Source of the DNA: Acidobacteriota bacterium | GTDB taxonomy: Bacteria > Acidobacteriota > Terriglobia > Terriglobales > Acidobacteriaceae | Length of the DNA stretch: 37,453 bases | Assembly: GCA_021806005.1 (NCBI GenBank) | Contig: JAJZDM010000028.1 | Span: forward strand, 1-37,453 | Direction: 5' to 3' | Shown here: piece by piece, positions 1 to 8,313 of the stretch | How the letters are laid out: each line of letters begins with the position of its first letter | Numbering within the stretch: position 1 is the first letter of the stretch | Notes under the pieces: generated by a model | The model's input: the letters and a program-made list of their open reading frames with translations, nothing else | Database searches by the model: none | What the model was told of the DNA's origin: nothing | Position numbers and translations under genes: made by a program

Positions 1-485
1 GGATAGCACACGGGGGGGTGCAAATCGGGGTTGCGCGGTGCCGTGAGGGTGACCTGGAATCAGTATAAATACGTGGGCGTATATCATTGATTCTTAGATA
101 TTTGATGGCGATCGCGGAGGGTGGCGTTGAACCCGGTCAGGCCCAATCAGGCGCGGGAGCGATGACCTGGAGATGCTGGTTCGTGTCGAGGCGTTCTCTC
201 TTCCTTCTGTGAAGTCTGTAAGATAGTGTGCGGCCAGGATTAGACCGGCGCAACTTTCGAGCACGGGAGATGCAGAGCAAGCCACTCAGGAAGAGAGGCT
301 CTGCTGGGTCCTGCGCGGCGGCGGGCGCGCCCTTCTGGGCAGACGGAGAGGCCGAAACCAAGAGAGAGTTTTCGGCTGGGGGTGTGGCGGCCTGTGAGGC
401 CATGGCCGGGGTGTGTATTAGGATGGATGCATTTTACCGCCATCTCGCGTCCTGCCCGCGATCGGCACTTCAGGAGGAGTGAGCC
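1..485. other. Leader/intergenic region upstream of acs; no gene supported
   Basis: No reading frame here has protein-like composition together with a ribosome binding site; the short frames overlap each other on both strands. Around 60-85 there is an AT-rich patch with a 5-bp inverted repeat, ATACG (69-73) and CGTAT (78-82). It could belong to a promoter, but I cannot assign a -35/-10 pair. The 3' end carries the strong Shine-Dalgarno of acs (AGGAGGAG, 472-479). The 3' end of a preceding gene may lie outside the window. Confidence 0.4.
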
Positions 486-2492
486 ATGTCGCAGGAACAG
501 AACGAGAACACCAAAATACCTACAAATGACGATGTGTTCGAGACCCACATGCATGAGGTCCGGTTATTTCCACCACCGCCCGCATTTTCCGCCAAGGCGC
601 GATTGAGGAGCCTGGAGGAGTATGAGCGGATGTATGCGCGCAGCGTTGAGAACCCGGAGGAGTTCTGGGGCGATGCGGCGCAGGAGTTGGAATGGTTCAA
701 GCCGTGGGATCGGGTGCTGGACGAGAGCGGGCTTCATGCGCGCTGGTTCACCGGCGGGAAGCTGAACCTCAGCCATAACTGCCTGGATCGGCATGTGCGG
801 GGGCCGCGAAGAGACAAGATTGCGTTGATCTGGGAGGGTGAGCCGAGTGGGGAGGAGGGAAGAGCCGAGGTGCGGCGGCTCACCTACGGGCAGTTGCACG
901 AACAGGTGCAGCGGCTGGCGAACGTTCTGAAGTCGCTGGGGGTGAAGAAGGGCGATCGCGTGGCGGTGTACATGGGGATGAGCCCCGAGCTGGCGATTGC
1001 CGTGTTGGCCTGTGCGCGAGTGGGTGCAATTCATTCGGTGATCTTCGGCGGGTTTGGGGCGCAGGCGATTGCAGATCGGGTGAAGGACGCCGATTGCCGG
1101 GTGGTTTTGACCCAGGACGTGAGCTACCGGCGGGGTGCGGAGGTGAGGCTGAAGGAGATAGCGGACGAGGCGCTGGAGAAGTGCCCGGAGGTACGCAGCG
1201 TGGTGGTGTACCAGCGGGAGCCAAGGTTTCCTGTGGTGATGAAGGCTGGCCGCGATCTGTGGTGGCATGAGGTGATGACGGCGGTCTCTCCGGATTGCCT
1301 GCCGGAGTGGATGGACGCGGAGGATCCGCTCTACATCCTTTACACCAGCGGCACGACGGGCAAGCCGAAGGGGCTGGTGCATACCACGGGAGGCTATGCG
1401 GTGCAGACCTACCTTTCTACCCGGTACGTCTTCGACCTGCGCGAGGAGGATGTGTACTGGTGCACGGCGGACATTGGCTGGGTGACGGGGCACAGTTATG
1501 TGGTCTACGGGCCGCTGCAGAACGGAGCCACGGTGCTGCTCTATGAGGGAGCTCCGGTGTGGCCGGAGAAGGACCGCTACTGGAGGATCGTGGACGACTA
1601 CAAGGTGACGGTGTTTTATACCGCGCCAACGGCGATCCGGGCGTTCATCCGCTGGGGGACCGAGTGGGTTCACCCGCACGATCTGAGCAGTCTGCGGCTG
1701 CTGGGCACGGTAGGCGAGCCGATCAACCCGGAGGCCTGGATATGGTACCACCGGCATATTGGCAAAGGGCGGTGCCCGATTGTGGACACCTGGTGGCAGA
1801 CGGAGACGGGCGCGATCATGATTGCTCCGATCCCGGGAGCGGTGGCGACCAAGCCGGGGTCGGCCACGCGTCCATTCTTTGGCGTGGTTCCGGAGGTTGT
1901 TTCCCAAGAGGGGCACGCCGTGGGGCCGGACCAGGGCGGCGTGCTGAGGATGAAGCGGCCCTGGCCGTCGCTGGCGCGCACCATCTGGAAGAATCCAGAG
2001 CTGTATGAGAAGACCTACTTTCCCCACGGGCCGGGTGTGTACGTTACCGGCGACGGGGCCCGCTGCGATGAGGATGGGTACTACTGGCTGATGGGCCGGG
2101 TGGATGATGTGATCAATGTGAGCGGGCACCGGCTGGGAACAGCCGAGATTGAGTCAGCCCTGGTGGGCCACGCCGGCGTTGCGGAGGCTGCCGTGGTAGG
2201 GCGGCCAGATGAGTTGAAGGGCCAGGCGGTGGCTGCATTTGTGACGCTCAAGGAGAGCATGGCGCCGAGCCTGGAGCTGAAAGAGGAGCTGCGCCAGTGG
2301 GTGAGCAAGGAGATTGGTCCACTGGCCCGGCCCGACGACCTGCGTTTTGTGCAGCGCCTGCCGAAGACGCGTTCCGGAAAGATCATGCGCCGGTTGTTGC
2401 GGGAGCTGGCCACGACCGGAACGGTGAAGGGCGATACGACGACGCTGGAGGATTACAGCGTGCTGGAGCACCTGCACGAGAGCGAGGAGTAA
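486..2492 (+). CDS. acs: Acetyl-coenzyme A synthetase (AMP-forming)
   Basis: This 668-residue enzyme activates acetate with ATP to acetyl-AMP and then acetyl-CoA in the cytoplasm. Length and order match the family: an N-terminal acetyl-CoA-synthetase segment, then the ATP/AMP-binding core with [10 protein letters not shown] (near residue 288), the WWQTETG motif, and a C-terminal domain with TRSGKIMRR. Lys632 in that last motif is the catalytic lysine that is acetylated in characterised homologues. The start is chosen because AGGAGGAG lies 6 nt upstream of ATG 486 and the N-terminus begins as expected for Acs. The next gene follows after about 200 nt, so acs may be its own unit. Nothing is odd in the sequence; assignment is very secure. 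Confidence 0.97.
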   Translation: MSQEQNENTKIPTNDDVFETHMHEVRLFPPPPAFSAKARLRSLEEYERMYARSVENPEEFWGDAAQELEWFKPWDRVLDESGLHARWFTGGKLNLSHNCLDRHVRGPRRDKIALIWEGEPSGEEGRAEVRRLTYGQLHEQVQRLANVLKSLGVKKGDRVAVYMGMSPELAIAVLACARVGAIHSVIFGGFGAQAIADRVKDADCRVVLTQDVSYRRGAEVRLKEIADEALEKCPEVRSVVVYQREPRFPVVMKAGRDLWWHEVMTAVSPDCLPEWMDAEDPLYILYTSGTTGKPKGLVHTTGGYAVQTYLSTRYVFDLREEDVYWCTADIGWVTGHSYVVYGPLQNGATVLLYEGAPVWPEKDRYWRIVDDYKVTVFYTAPTAIRAFIRWGTEWVHPHDLSSLRLLGTVGEPINPEAWIWYHRHIGKGRCPIVDTWWQTETGAIMIAPIPGAVATKPGSATRPFFGVVPEVVSQEGHAVGPDQGGVLRMKRPWPSLARTIWKNPELYEKTYFPHGPGVYVTGDGARCDEDGYYWLMGRVDDVINVSGHRLGTAEIESALVGHAGVAEAAVVGRPDELKGQAVAAFVTLKESMAPSLELKEELRQWVSKEIGPLARPDDLRFVQRLPKTRSGKIMRRLLRELATTGTVKGDTTTLEDYSVLEHLHESEE

Positions 2493-2694
2493 AGCGGCTT
2501 CCTCAGCAGGATCAACTGATTGTGGCAGAGCGGAGAATCGGCGCAGGGAGTGCTCCGTGCGGGAGCAAGGGGCGGAGTGTGGGCGGGAGGCTGATGGGGC
2601 AGGCCATGGATGGAGACGCGCCAGGAATCCTATATAGAAACTCAGCAAGAACCATGTATAGATAGAGGAGGACACTTGACTCGAGGAGCGATGG

Positions 2695-3186
2695 ATGATG
2701 GCTGGCGGATGGAGGAGGGTTCTGGCGGTGGGCGGGATGCTATGCGGGCTGACGCTGTGGCCCTCTGCAGCAGCCCACGCGCAGGTGTTGACCTGGGCCG
2801 GACCGACGATCTTTCCTGCGGTGGATGCGGCTCCGGAACAGGTTCGCCGGGCCCTGCTGGAGGCGCGGCGCGAGCACAAGCGGGTGCTGCTGGACTTTGG
2901 CGGCAACTGGTGCATTGATTGCAAGCTGCTGAATCTCTATTTTCATGAGAGCCCGAATGCGGAGCTGCTGAAGAACTACTTTGTTCTGGTCGATGTGAAC
3001 ATTGGAAACATGGATGCGAACCTGGACATTGCGCGCCGCTATGGTCTTTCCCTGACGGGAGTTCCGGTGCTGGTGGTATTGAACGGCGAGGGACGGGTGG
3101 TCTATGCGCAGGGCAAAGAGTTTGAAGACATGGCGATTGTGAGCCCTTCGGCGGTTACGGCGTTTTTGAACAAGTGGAAGCCATGA
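2695..3186 (+). CDS. Secreted thioredoxin-fold protein (Thioredoxin_7-like)
   Basis: A 163-residue protein with a signal peptide (hydrophobic stretch about residues 8-28, probable cleavage after AHAQ). It then has a thioredoxin fold with the redox motif WCIDC (Cys73 and Cys76) and a TGVPVLVVL segment that supplies the usual cis-proline. It is expected to act in the periplasm as a thiol-disulfide protein; the partner is unknown. The sequence resembles the short DsbD-gamma/thioredoxin_7 family rather than cytoplasmic TrxA (which has WCGPC). Start: GAGGAG at 2683-2688 is 6 nt before ATG 2695; a second ATG follows at 2698. It overlaps the next gene by ATGA, so the two are probably translationally coupled. 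Confidence 0.82.
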   Translation: MMAGGWRRVLAVGGMLCGLTLWPSAAAHAQVLTWAGPTIFPAVDAAPEQVRRALLEARREHKRVLLDFGGNWCIDCKLLNLYFHESPNAELLKNYFVLVDVNIGNMDANLDIARRYGLSLTGVPVLVVLNGEGRVVYAQGKEFEDMAIVSPSAVTAFLNKWKP

Positions 3187-4250
3187 AGAGAGCATGGTCT
3201 GGCCCGGCGGCCGGGCAGGGACCTGCCGAGGGGCGGTGGGGGGAGCGCTGCAGGCGGTGGATGGACAGTGGTCGGGGTGTGGTCCGGACGCTGCGGCGCG
3301 CGGTTCTCTCCGCAGTGGAGCACGATGTGCTGACGGTGGCGCAGGCGGCCGCCTACTCCGCGATGGTTGCCCTGTTCCCGGCGCTGATTGTGGCGGCGGC
3401 GATCTTTGCCCTGGTGCCGGATACGATGCCGGTGAGGGTGCAGATGGCCCAGGTCTTCACCCAGGTTCTGCCATCCAATGTGCTTCCGCTGCTGGAGCGG
3501 TACTTTGCACCCACGCACCCGAACATGCACACGGCAAGGGTGCTGCTGGGCTCGGTGGTGGTGAGTATTACCGGGGCTTCCAGCGTGATGGCGACGTTGA
3601 TGGAGGGATTTCGGCGGGCCTATGAGCTGCCGCTGACCAGCGACAGCTTCTGGCCGCGCAGGATGCGGGCGTTGGCGCTGGTGCCGCTGTCGCTGGTGCC
3701 GCTGGCGGCGGCCAGCGGCCTGGTGATCTTTGGGCACCTGATCAGCGGCTGGATGACCGGAGAGGTGACGCCGGTGCTGCGGGTGCCGGCGTTGGTGGCG
3801 ACCATTGTGCTGCGCTGGACGGTGGCCTTTGCGGGCAGTGTGGGGATCATCGCGGTGATCTACCACCTTGGAACAGATATGACGCGGCAGATGCGGGAGC
3901 ACCTGGAGCCGTTGCTGCGGGAGCCATGGGTGATGCTGCGCAAGGACTGGAGCTGGAGAGCGAGCCTGCCGGGAGCCGCGCTGGCTACGGTGGCGTGGCT
4001 GGTGACGACACTGCTGTTCGGTTTCTATGTGACCCGCTTTGCGAATTACTCCCGGGTGTATGGATCGCTGGGAGCAGCCATTGCGCTGTTGTTCTGGCTG
4101 TACATCATTGCGCTGAGCGTCTTGATTGGAGCGGAGTTCAACGCCCAGCGCGCCGCGCAGGGGCCGGGCAGGCGCGATCCAAAGCTTTCAGAACTGCTGA
4201 GAAAGCTGCCGGGGCTGCTGCGGCGCCGCACGGGAAGAACAACCGATTAG
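3183..4250 (+). CDS. YihY/virulence factor BrkB family inner-membrane protein
   Basis: A polytopic membrane protein of about 355 residues with six hydrophobic segments, starting after a basic N-terminus. The C-terminal half carries the family pattern: W-x3-PGA, later YSRVYGSLGAA, then a FWLY segment ending in GAEFNAQ. The biochemical role of the family is not settled, and the old ribonuclease BN label is incorrect for it. ATG 3183 overlaps the stop of the thioredoxin-like gene (ATGA), which favours this start; an in-frame GTG at 3174 would add three residues. The tail is strongly basic (RRRTGR), as is usual for a cytoplasmic end. pyk follows about 45 nt downstream and may be co-transcribed. 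Confidence 0.85.
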   Translation: MKRAWSGPAAGQGPAEGRWGERCRRWMDSGRGVVRTLRRAVLSAVEHDVLTVAQAAAYSAMVALFPALIVAAAIFALVPDTMPVRVQMAQVFTQVLPSNVLPLLERYFAPTHPNMHTARVLLGSVVVSITGASSVMATLMEGFRRAYELPLTSDSFWPRRMRALALVPLSLVPLAAASGLVIFGHLISGWMTGEVTPVLRVPALVATIVLRWTVAFAGSVGIIAVIYHLGTDMTRQMREHLEPLLREPWVMLRKDWSWRASLPGAALATVAWLVTTLLFGFYVTRFANYSRVYGSLGAAIALLFWLYIIALSVLIGAEFNAQRAAQGPGRRDPKLSELLRKLPGLLRRRTGRTTD

Positions 4251-4297
4251 CCTTGCAGGTAAAATGACGGAAGGATTGACGGATGATTTTTTAATTG

Positions 4298-5845
4298 ATG
4301 GGCAGAGATTTCTCGGTAGAAGTTTTGGACCGGATGGGAAGGATGAAGCAGGATATGGAACTGACAGCAGGAAGCCCGACGGTTGGTCGTCGGCGGGCAA
4401 AGATTGTGGCAACCCTTGGGCCGTCTTCGAACACCGAGACGACGTTTCGTGAACTGGTCCGCGCCGGACTGGATGTGGCGAGGTTGAACTTCTCGCATGG
4501 CACGCATGAGCAGAAGGCAGAGTTGATCGCGATGGTGCGCAAGGTGGCGCGGGAGGAGCACAAGCCCATCTGCATTCTTGCGGATCTGCAGGGGCCGAAG
4601 ATCCGGACGGGCAAGCTGGTGGACCACCGGCCCGTACTGCTGGAGGCCGGCAAGCGGCTGACGATTACGCCGGACAAGGTGGAGGGAACCTGCGAGCGAG
4701 TCAGCACGGTGTTCCCGACCCTGGCGGAGAATCTGAAGCCGGGCGATCAGATTCTGCTCTCGGACGGGTTGATTGAGTTGCGGGTGGTGGAGATCGCCGG
4801 AGGGGATGTCGTCACCGAGATCATCAACGGCGGAATGCTGGGTGAGAACAAGGGCATCAATCTGCCGGGAGTGTCGGTGAAGGTTCCGGCGCTGACAGAA
4901 AAAGACGAGATCGATCTGGAGTTCTGTCTCAAACAGGGTGCGGATATCATCGCGGTGTCTTTTGTGCAGACGGCCGATGATATCCATCATGTGAAGCGGC
5001 GAATCAAGGAGATGGGCTCCGATGCGTGGGTGATTGCGAAGCTGGAGAAGCCGCAGGCGCTGGACCATCTGGACAGCATCCTGGAGGCCTCCGAAGGGAT
5101 TATGGTGGCGCGTGGCGATCTGGGCGTAGAGGTTCCGCCGGAGAAGGTGCCGGCCATCCAGAAGCATATGATCCGGCGAGCGACGGAGTTCCGCAAGCCG
5201 GTGATTACAGCTACACAGATGCTGGAGTCGATGATTGAGAACCCGCGGCCGACCCGCGCCGAGGCCAGCGATGTGGCCAACGCGATCTATGACGGCAGCG
5301 ATGCGGTGATGCTCTCCGCCGAGAGCGCCGCCGGCAAGTATCCGGTTGAGTCGGTGGCGATGATGAGCAAGATCGTTCTGGAGACCGAGCGCCAGATGGA
5401 TCTGCTGGGGCTGAGGCCGGTACCGAGGGCGATGAATGCCAGCCGGGGACGGTCACTGACGGTGGCTGAGACGATCTGCGAGTGCATGGCGCACTCGGCG
5501 CTGGATGTCGACCTGGCGGCGATTGCGATCTTCACCGAGAGCGGAAATACGGCCCGGTTGCTCTCCAAGTATCGGCCGATCTCCCCCATCTACGCATTGA
5601 GCCCGTATGAGCGGGTGGTGAACCGCGTGATGCTGCTGTGGGGCACCGTGGCGATCCACTGCGATCGCTTTGTGGGCACCGACAGCCTGGTGACCATGGC
5701 CGAGGAGATGCTGGAGGAGCGCGGCTACCTGAAGCGGGACGAGATCGTGGGCATTGTGGCGGGTACGGCTACCAGGACCGGAGCGACGAACTTCATGCGC
5801 CTGCACCGGTCCGGCGACCAGATCGGGAGAAAGAGCCAGTTCTGA
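4298..5845 (+). CDS. pyk: Pyruvate kinase
   Basis: Converts phosphoenolpyruvate and ADP to pyruvate and ATP in glycolysis (cytoplasm). The (beta/alpha)8 core begins at RRAKIVATLGPSS, contains the LNFSHG segment, the B-domain insertion, the effector lysine region VIAKLEKPQAL, MVARGDLGVE and ATQMLESMI..PRPTRAE, followed by MLSAESAAGKYP. The C-terminal domain ends with GATNFMRLH. The start is uncertain: TTG 4295/ATG 4298 gives about 515 residues, but ATG 4334, 4343 and 4355 are also in frame, and 4355 would give a length more typical of the family (496). No start has an ideal Shine-Dalgarno. A perfect hairpin follows 30 nt after the stop. Function is secure, start is not. Confidence 0.95.
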   Translation: MGRDFSVEVLDRMGRMKQDMELTAGSPTVGRRRAKIVATLGPSSNTETTFRELVRAGLDVARLNFSHGTHEQKAELIAMVRKVAREEHKPICILADLQGPKIRTGKLVDHRPVLLEAGKRLTITPDKVEGTCERVSTVFPTLAENLKPGDQILLSDGLIELRVVEIAGGDVVTEIINGGMLGENKGINLPGVSVKVPALTEKDEIDLEFCLKQGADIIAVSFVQTADDIHHVKRRIKEMGSDAWVIAKLEKPQALDHLDSILEASEGIMVARGDLGVEVPPEKVPAIQKHMIRRATEFRKPVITATQMLESMIENPRPTRAEASDVANAIYDGSDAVMLSAESAAGKYPVESVAMMSKIVLETERQMDLLGLRPVPRAMNASRGRSLTVAETICECMAHSALDVDLAAIAIFTESGNTARLLSKYRPISPIYALSPYERVVNRVMLLWGTVAIHCDRFVGTDSLVTMAEEMLEERGYLKRDEIVGIVAGTATRTGATNFMRLHRSGDQIGRKSQF

Positions 5846-5876
5846 CGCGAGTTCCCGTGGGAGGTTGCGGCATCCG

Positions 5877-5907
5877 TGAAGGCTGCTCCGGACAGGAGCA
5901 GCCTTCA
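5877..5907 (+). terminator. Hairpin terminator after pyk
   Basis: A perfect 13-bp inverted repeat: the left arm 5877-5889 (with GGCTGCTCC) pairs with the right arm 5895-5907 around a 5-nt loop (GGACA). It lies 31 nt past the pyk stop. There is no long T-tract afterwards, so termination efficiency is uncertain, but the stem is GC-rich and uninterrupted. Confidence 0.75.
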
Positions 5908-6062
5908 TCTGTCAGTGGGATTGGATTGTAGCGGGGGGCAGATCGAAGTGCAGGCCATGAGGCTTGCCCGGACGCTTGGCGGCTGGCGCTCGACGGCTGA
6001 GGAGGCGTACTCCGGTGCCGCTGGCTGTGGGGAGAGGGCCTTGCTTCCCGTATCTTAGAGGT

Positions 6063-8111
6063 ATGGGCAGGATACGGGTACTCTCCGATCAGGTGGCCAA
6101 CCAGATCGCCGCCGGCGAGGTGGTGGAACGGCCGGCTTCGGTGGTGAAGGAGCTATTGGAGAACGCGCTGGATGCCGGTGCGACGCGAATCCGCATTGAG
6201 GTGGAGGCCGGGGGACGGAAGCTGATCCGGATGGTGGACAACGGCCACGGGATGGGGCGTGACGACGCGCTGCTGGCCTTTGAGCGGCACGCCACGTCGA
6301 AGCTGCGCATCAGCGACGATCTGCTGCGGATTGCCACTCTGGGGTTTCGCGGTGAGGCGCTGCCGTCGATTGCCAGTGTGGCGCGGGTGAGGCTGGAGAC
6401 GCGCGCGGCTGAAGACGAGATTGGAACGGTGCTGGAGATCGCCGGGGGCAGCCTGACGCGGGTGGAAGATGCCGGGTTGCCGGCGGGTACGACGATTACC
6501 GTTCAAGATCTGTTCTTCAATACGCCGGCCCGGCGAAAGTTCCTTCGCGCGGAGCAGACCGAGTTGGGGCATGTGGCCGCGCTGGCGACGCACTATGCGT
6601 TGGCGTATCCGGGACGGCACTTCGAGTTGCACTCTGCGACCCAGGCGCTGCTGGTGGCTCCGGCGGTGGCAGACGCCGGCGAGCGGCTGTACCAGATCTT
6701 CGGGAGAGAGACCTTTGAGCGCATGATTCCGGTGGCGGCGGAGATTCCCTTTGGGCGCGCCGGGGTGCCTGAGCCGCCGCCGTGGAAGCAGGCGGAGGAT
6801 TACGAGCCGCCGCAGCCGGGAGAGCTGCGCATGAGTGGATTTGTCAGCAAGCCGGAGTTGCAGAAGCTGAACCGGAACTCGATGTATGTGTTCGTGAACG
6901 GCCGGCTGATTCGCGACAAGTTGATTCTGCACGCCTTCAACGAGGCATATCGGAACATCGTTCCGCCCACGTCGTTTCCCGTGGTTTTGATGTTTCTGGA
7001 GATGCCGGCGCATGAGGTGGACGTGAATGTGCACCCGGCCAAGACGGAGGTGCGGTTCCGGCAGGGGAGCTTTGTGCACGACTTTGTGCGCGACTCCGTG
7101 CGCACGGCGCTGATGCAGGCGCGTCCGGCGGCAAGCTTCTTCCAGGCGCTGCATGCGTCGCCAACCGCCAGTGAGTCACTGATGGTGGATGTGAGCCCAC
7201 TGCCCGGTCTGGAAGGGGCGGTGTTTTCGCCCCGGGAGGGCTATCCGGCGAACGCCTATCCGGGAGGCGAATTGCGCCCGGAGTTCGTTGCCCGGGGCGA
7301 GATGGTTGCGGAGAGCGAAGGGGCGGGCGAGGCCGGCGACATGGCCAGAGATGTGGCGGCGTTCGAGCTGAGCGAGCCCGCGGGCCCGGCTTTGACAGGA
7401 AGGCTGGAGTTTGGCGGCGTGGGGCTGGCGGTGGGGTATGAACAGCCTGCTGTCGGCGCCGCTGCTGAGGAGGGGACGGGGGACTTGGTGGCGGAGGAGG
7501 CGGTTGTGGAGGGACAGACGACGCTGAATGCTCTGGCCTCCTTGAAGCCGCTGGGGCAACTGCGGGAGTCCTTCATACTGGCGGTGAACGAGGATGGGTT
7601 GTGGATCATCGACCAGCATGTGGCGCATGAGCGCGTGCTGTTTGAGAAGATTCTGCGCGAGCGCAGGGTGGAGGCGGTGCAGCGGCAGAGGCTGCTGATG
7701 CCGGTGCTGGTGCAGTTACTGCCCGAGCAGATGGTGATGTTTGCGGCGATCGCCGAGGAACTGGAGCGGAACGGTTTTGAGGCGGAGCCCTTTGGGCCGC
7801 GAACGCTGGCGGTAAAGGCGACCCCGGTGGGGCTGGAGGGCAGGGAGTTGGAGCGGGTGCTGGACGAGTTGCTGGGCAGCGGAGAGAAGACCGCGCAGGT
7901 GGAGAATGAGGATCTGCGGCGCACGCGGATCGCGGCATCCATCGCCTGCCATGCGGCGATCAAGATAAATATGCCGCTGGAGCCGGCCAAGATGGACTGG
8001 CTGTTGCGAGAGTTGGGCAGGACGGAGCATCCAATGAGCTGTCCGCACGGCAGACCGATCGCATTGCGGTATTCTCTAAGAGACATTCAAAGGGCGTTTC
8101 AGCGGATTTAG
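6063..8111 (+). CDS. mutL: DNA mismatch repair protein MutL (endonuclease type)
   Basis: A MutL of 682 residues that couples MutS mismatch recognition to strand incision. The N-terminal GHKL ATPase shows NQIAAGEVVERPASVVKE (catalytic Glu30), LLENALDAG (Asn34), DNGHGM, and FRGEALPSI. The transducer domain ends near FVNGR..RD and the NVHPAK motif. A low-complexity linker of about 120 residues, rich in A, E and G, follows. The C-terminal dimerisation domain has DQHVAHERVLFE (Asp517, His519, Glu523, Glu528), ACHAAIK (from Ala628) and CPHGRP (Cys660-Pro665), the metal-site motifs of nicking MutL proteins. The canonical DQHA has Val instead of Ala. An upstream in-frame TTG (5964) would add a non-family basic leader; ATG 6063 starts exactly where the family does. 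Confidence 0.96.
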   Translation: MGRIRVLSDQVANQIAAGEVVERPASVVKELLENALDAGATRIRIEVEAGGRKLIRMVDNGHGMGRDDALLAFERHATSKLRISDDLLRIATLGFRGEALPSIASVARVRLETRAAEDEIGTVLEIAGGSLTRVEDAGLPAGTTITVQDLFFNTPARRKFLRAEQTELGHVAALATHYALAYPGRHFELHSATQALLVAPAVADAGERLYQIFGRETFERMIPVAAEIPFGRAGVPEPPPWKQAEDYEPPQPGELRMSGFVSKPELQKLNRNSMYVFVNGRLIRDKLILHAFNEAYRNIVPPTSFPVVLMFLEMPAHEVDVNVHPAKTEVRFRQGSFVHDFVRDSVRTALMQARPAASFFQALHASPTASESLMVDVSPLPGLEGAVFSPREGYPANAYPGGELRPEFVARGEMVAESEGAGEAGDMARDVAAFELSEPAGPALTGRLEFGGVGLAVGYEQPAVGAAAEEGTGDLVAEEAVVEGQTTLNALASLKPLGQLRESFILAVNEDGLWIIDQHVAHERVLFEKILRERRVEAVQRQRLLMPVLVQLLPEQMVMFAAIAEELERNGFEAEPFGPRTLAVKATPVGLEGRELERVLDELLGSGEKTAQVENEDLRRTRIAASIACHAAIKINMPLEPAKMDWLLRELGRTEHPMSCPHGRPIALRYSLRDIQRAFQRI

Positions 8112-8146
8112 CTGGGAAGGTAGCCAAGCCAGGGCAGGATCGTGAG

Positions 8147-8187
8147 CCGGGCAGCACGAGCCGGACGGCAGGAGTCGCGCTGCCCGG
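8147..8187 (+). terminator. Possible hairpin downstream of mutL
   Basis: CCGGGCAGC (8147-8155) pairs perfectly with GCTGCCCGG (8179-8187), a 9-bp GC-rich stem enclosing 23 nt, 36 nt after the mutL stop. No T-run follows, so this is only a candidate terminator or mRNA structure. Confidence 0.35.
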
Positions 8188-8313
8188 GATTCAGACGGCG
8201 GAGATCTTCCCTGGGCCGGTAAGAAACTGTGCGGCGAAGTTCAGCAAGTGTACAACGACCCTCTGCATCGCTCCGTGGGGCAGATTGAGGTGCTCGCACG
8301 CAGGCGATACAGC

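Noticed and set aside
1-485. Possible tRNA or riboswitch in the acs leader
   Set aside because: I looked for cloverleaf arms and a T-loop motif; GGTTCG near 178 has no matching acceptor or anticodon arms, and no known riboswitch core was seen.
564-2129. Long - strand frame (over 500 codons) opposite acs
   Set aside because: It is rich in His, Arg and Pro with no family resemblance, and lies entirely opposite a certain gene; GC-rich codon bias on the + strand keeps this frame open.
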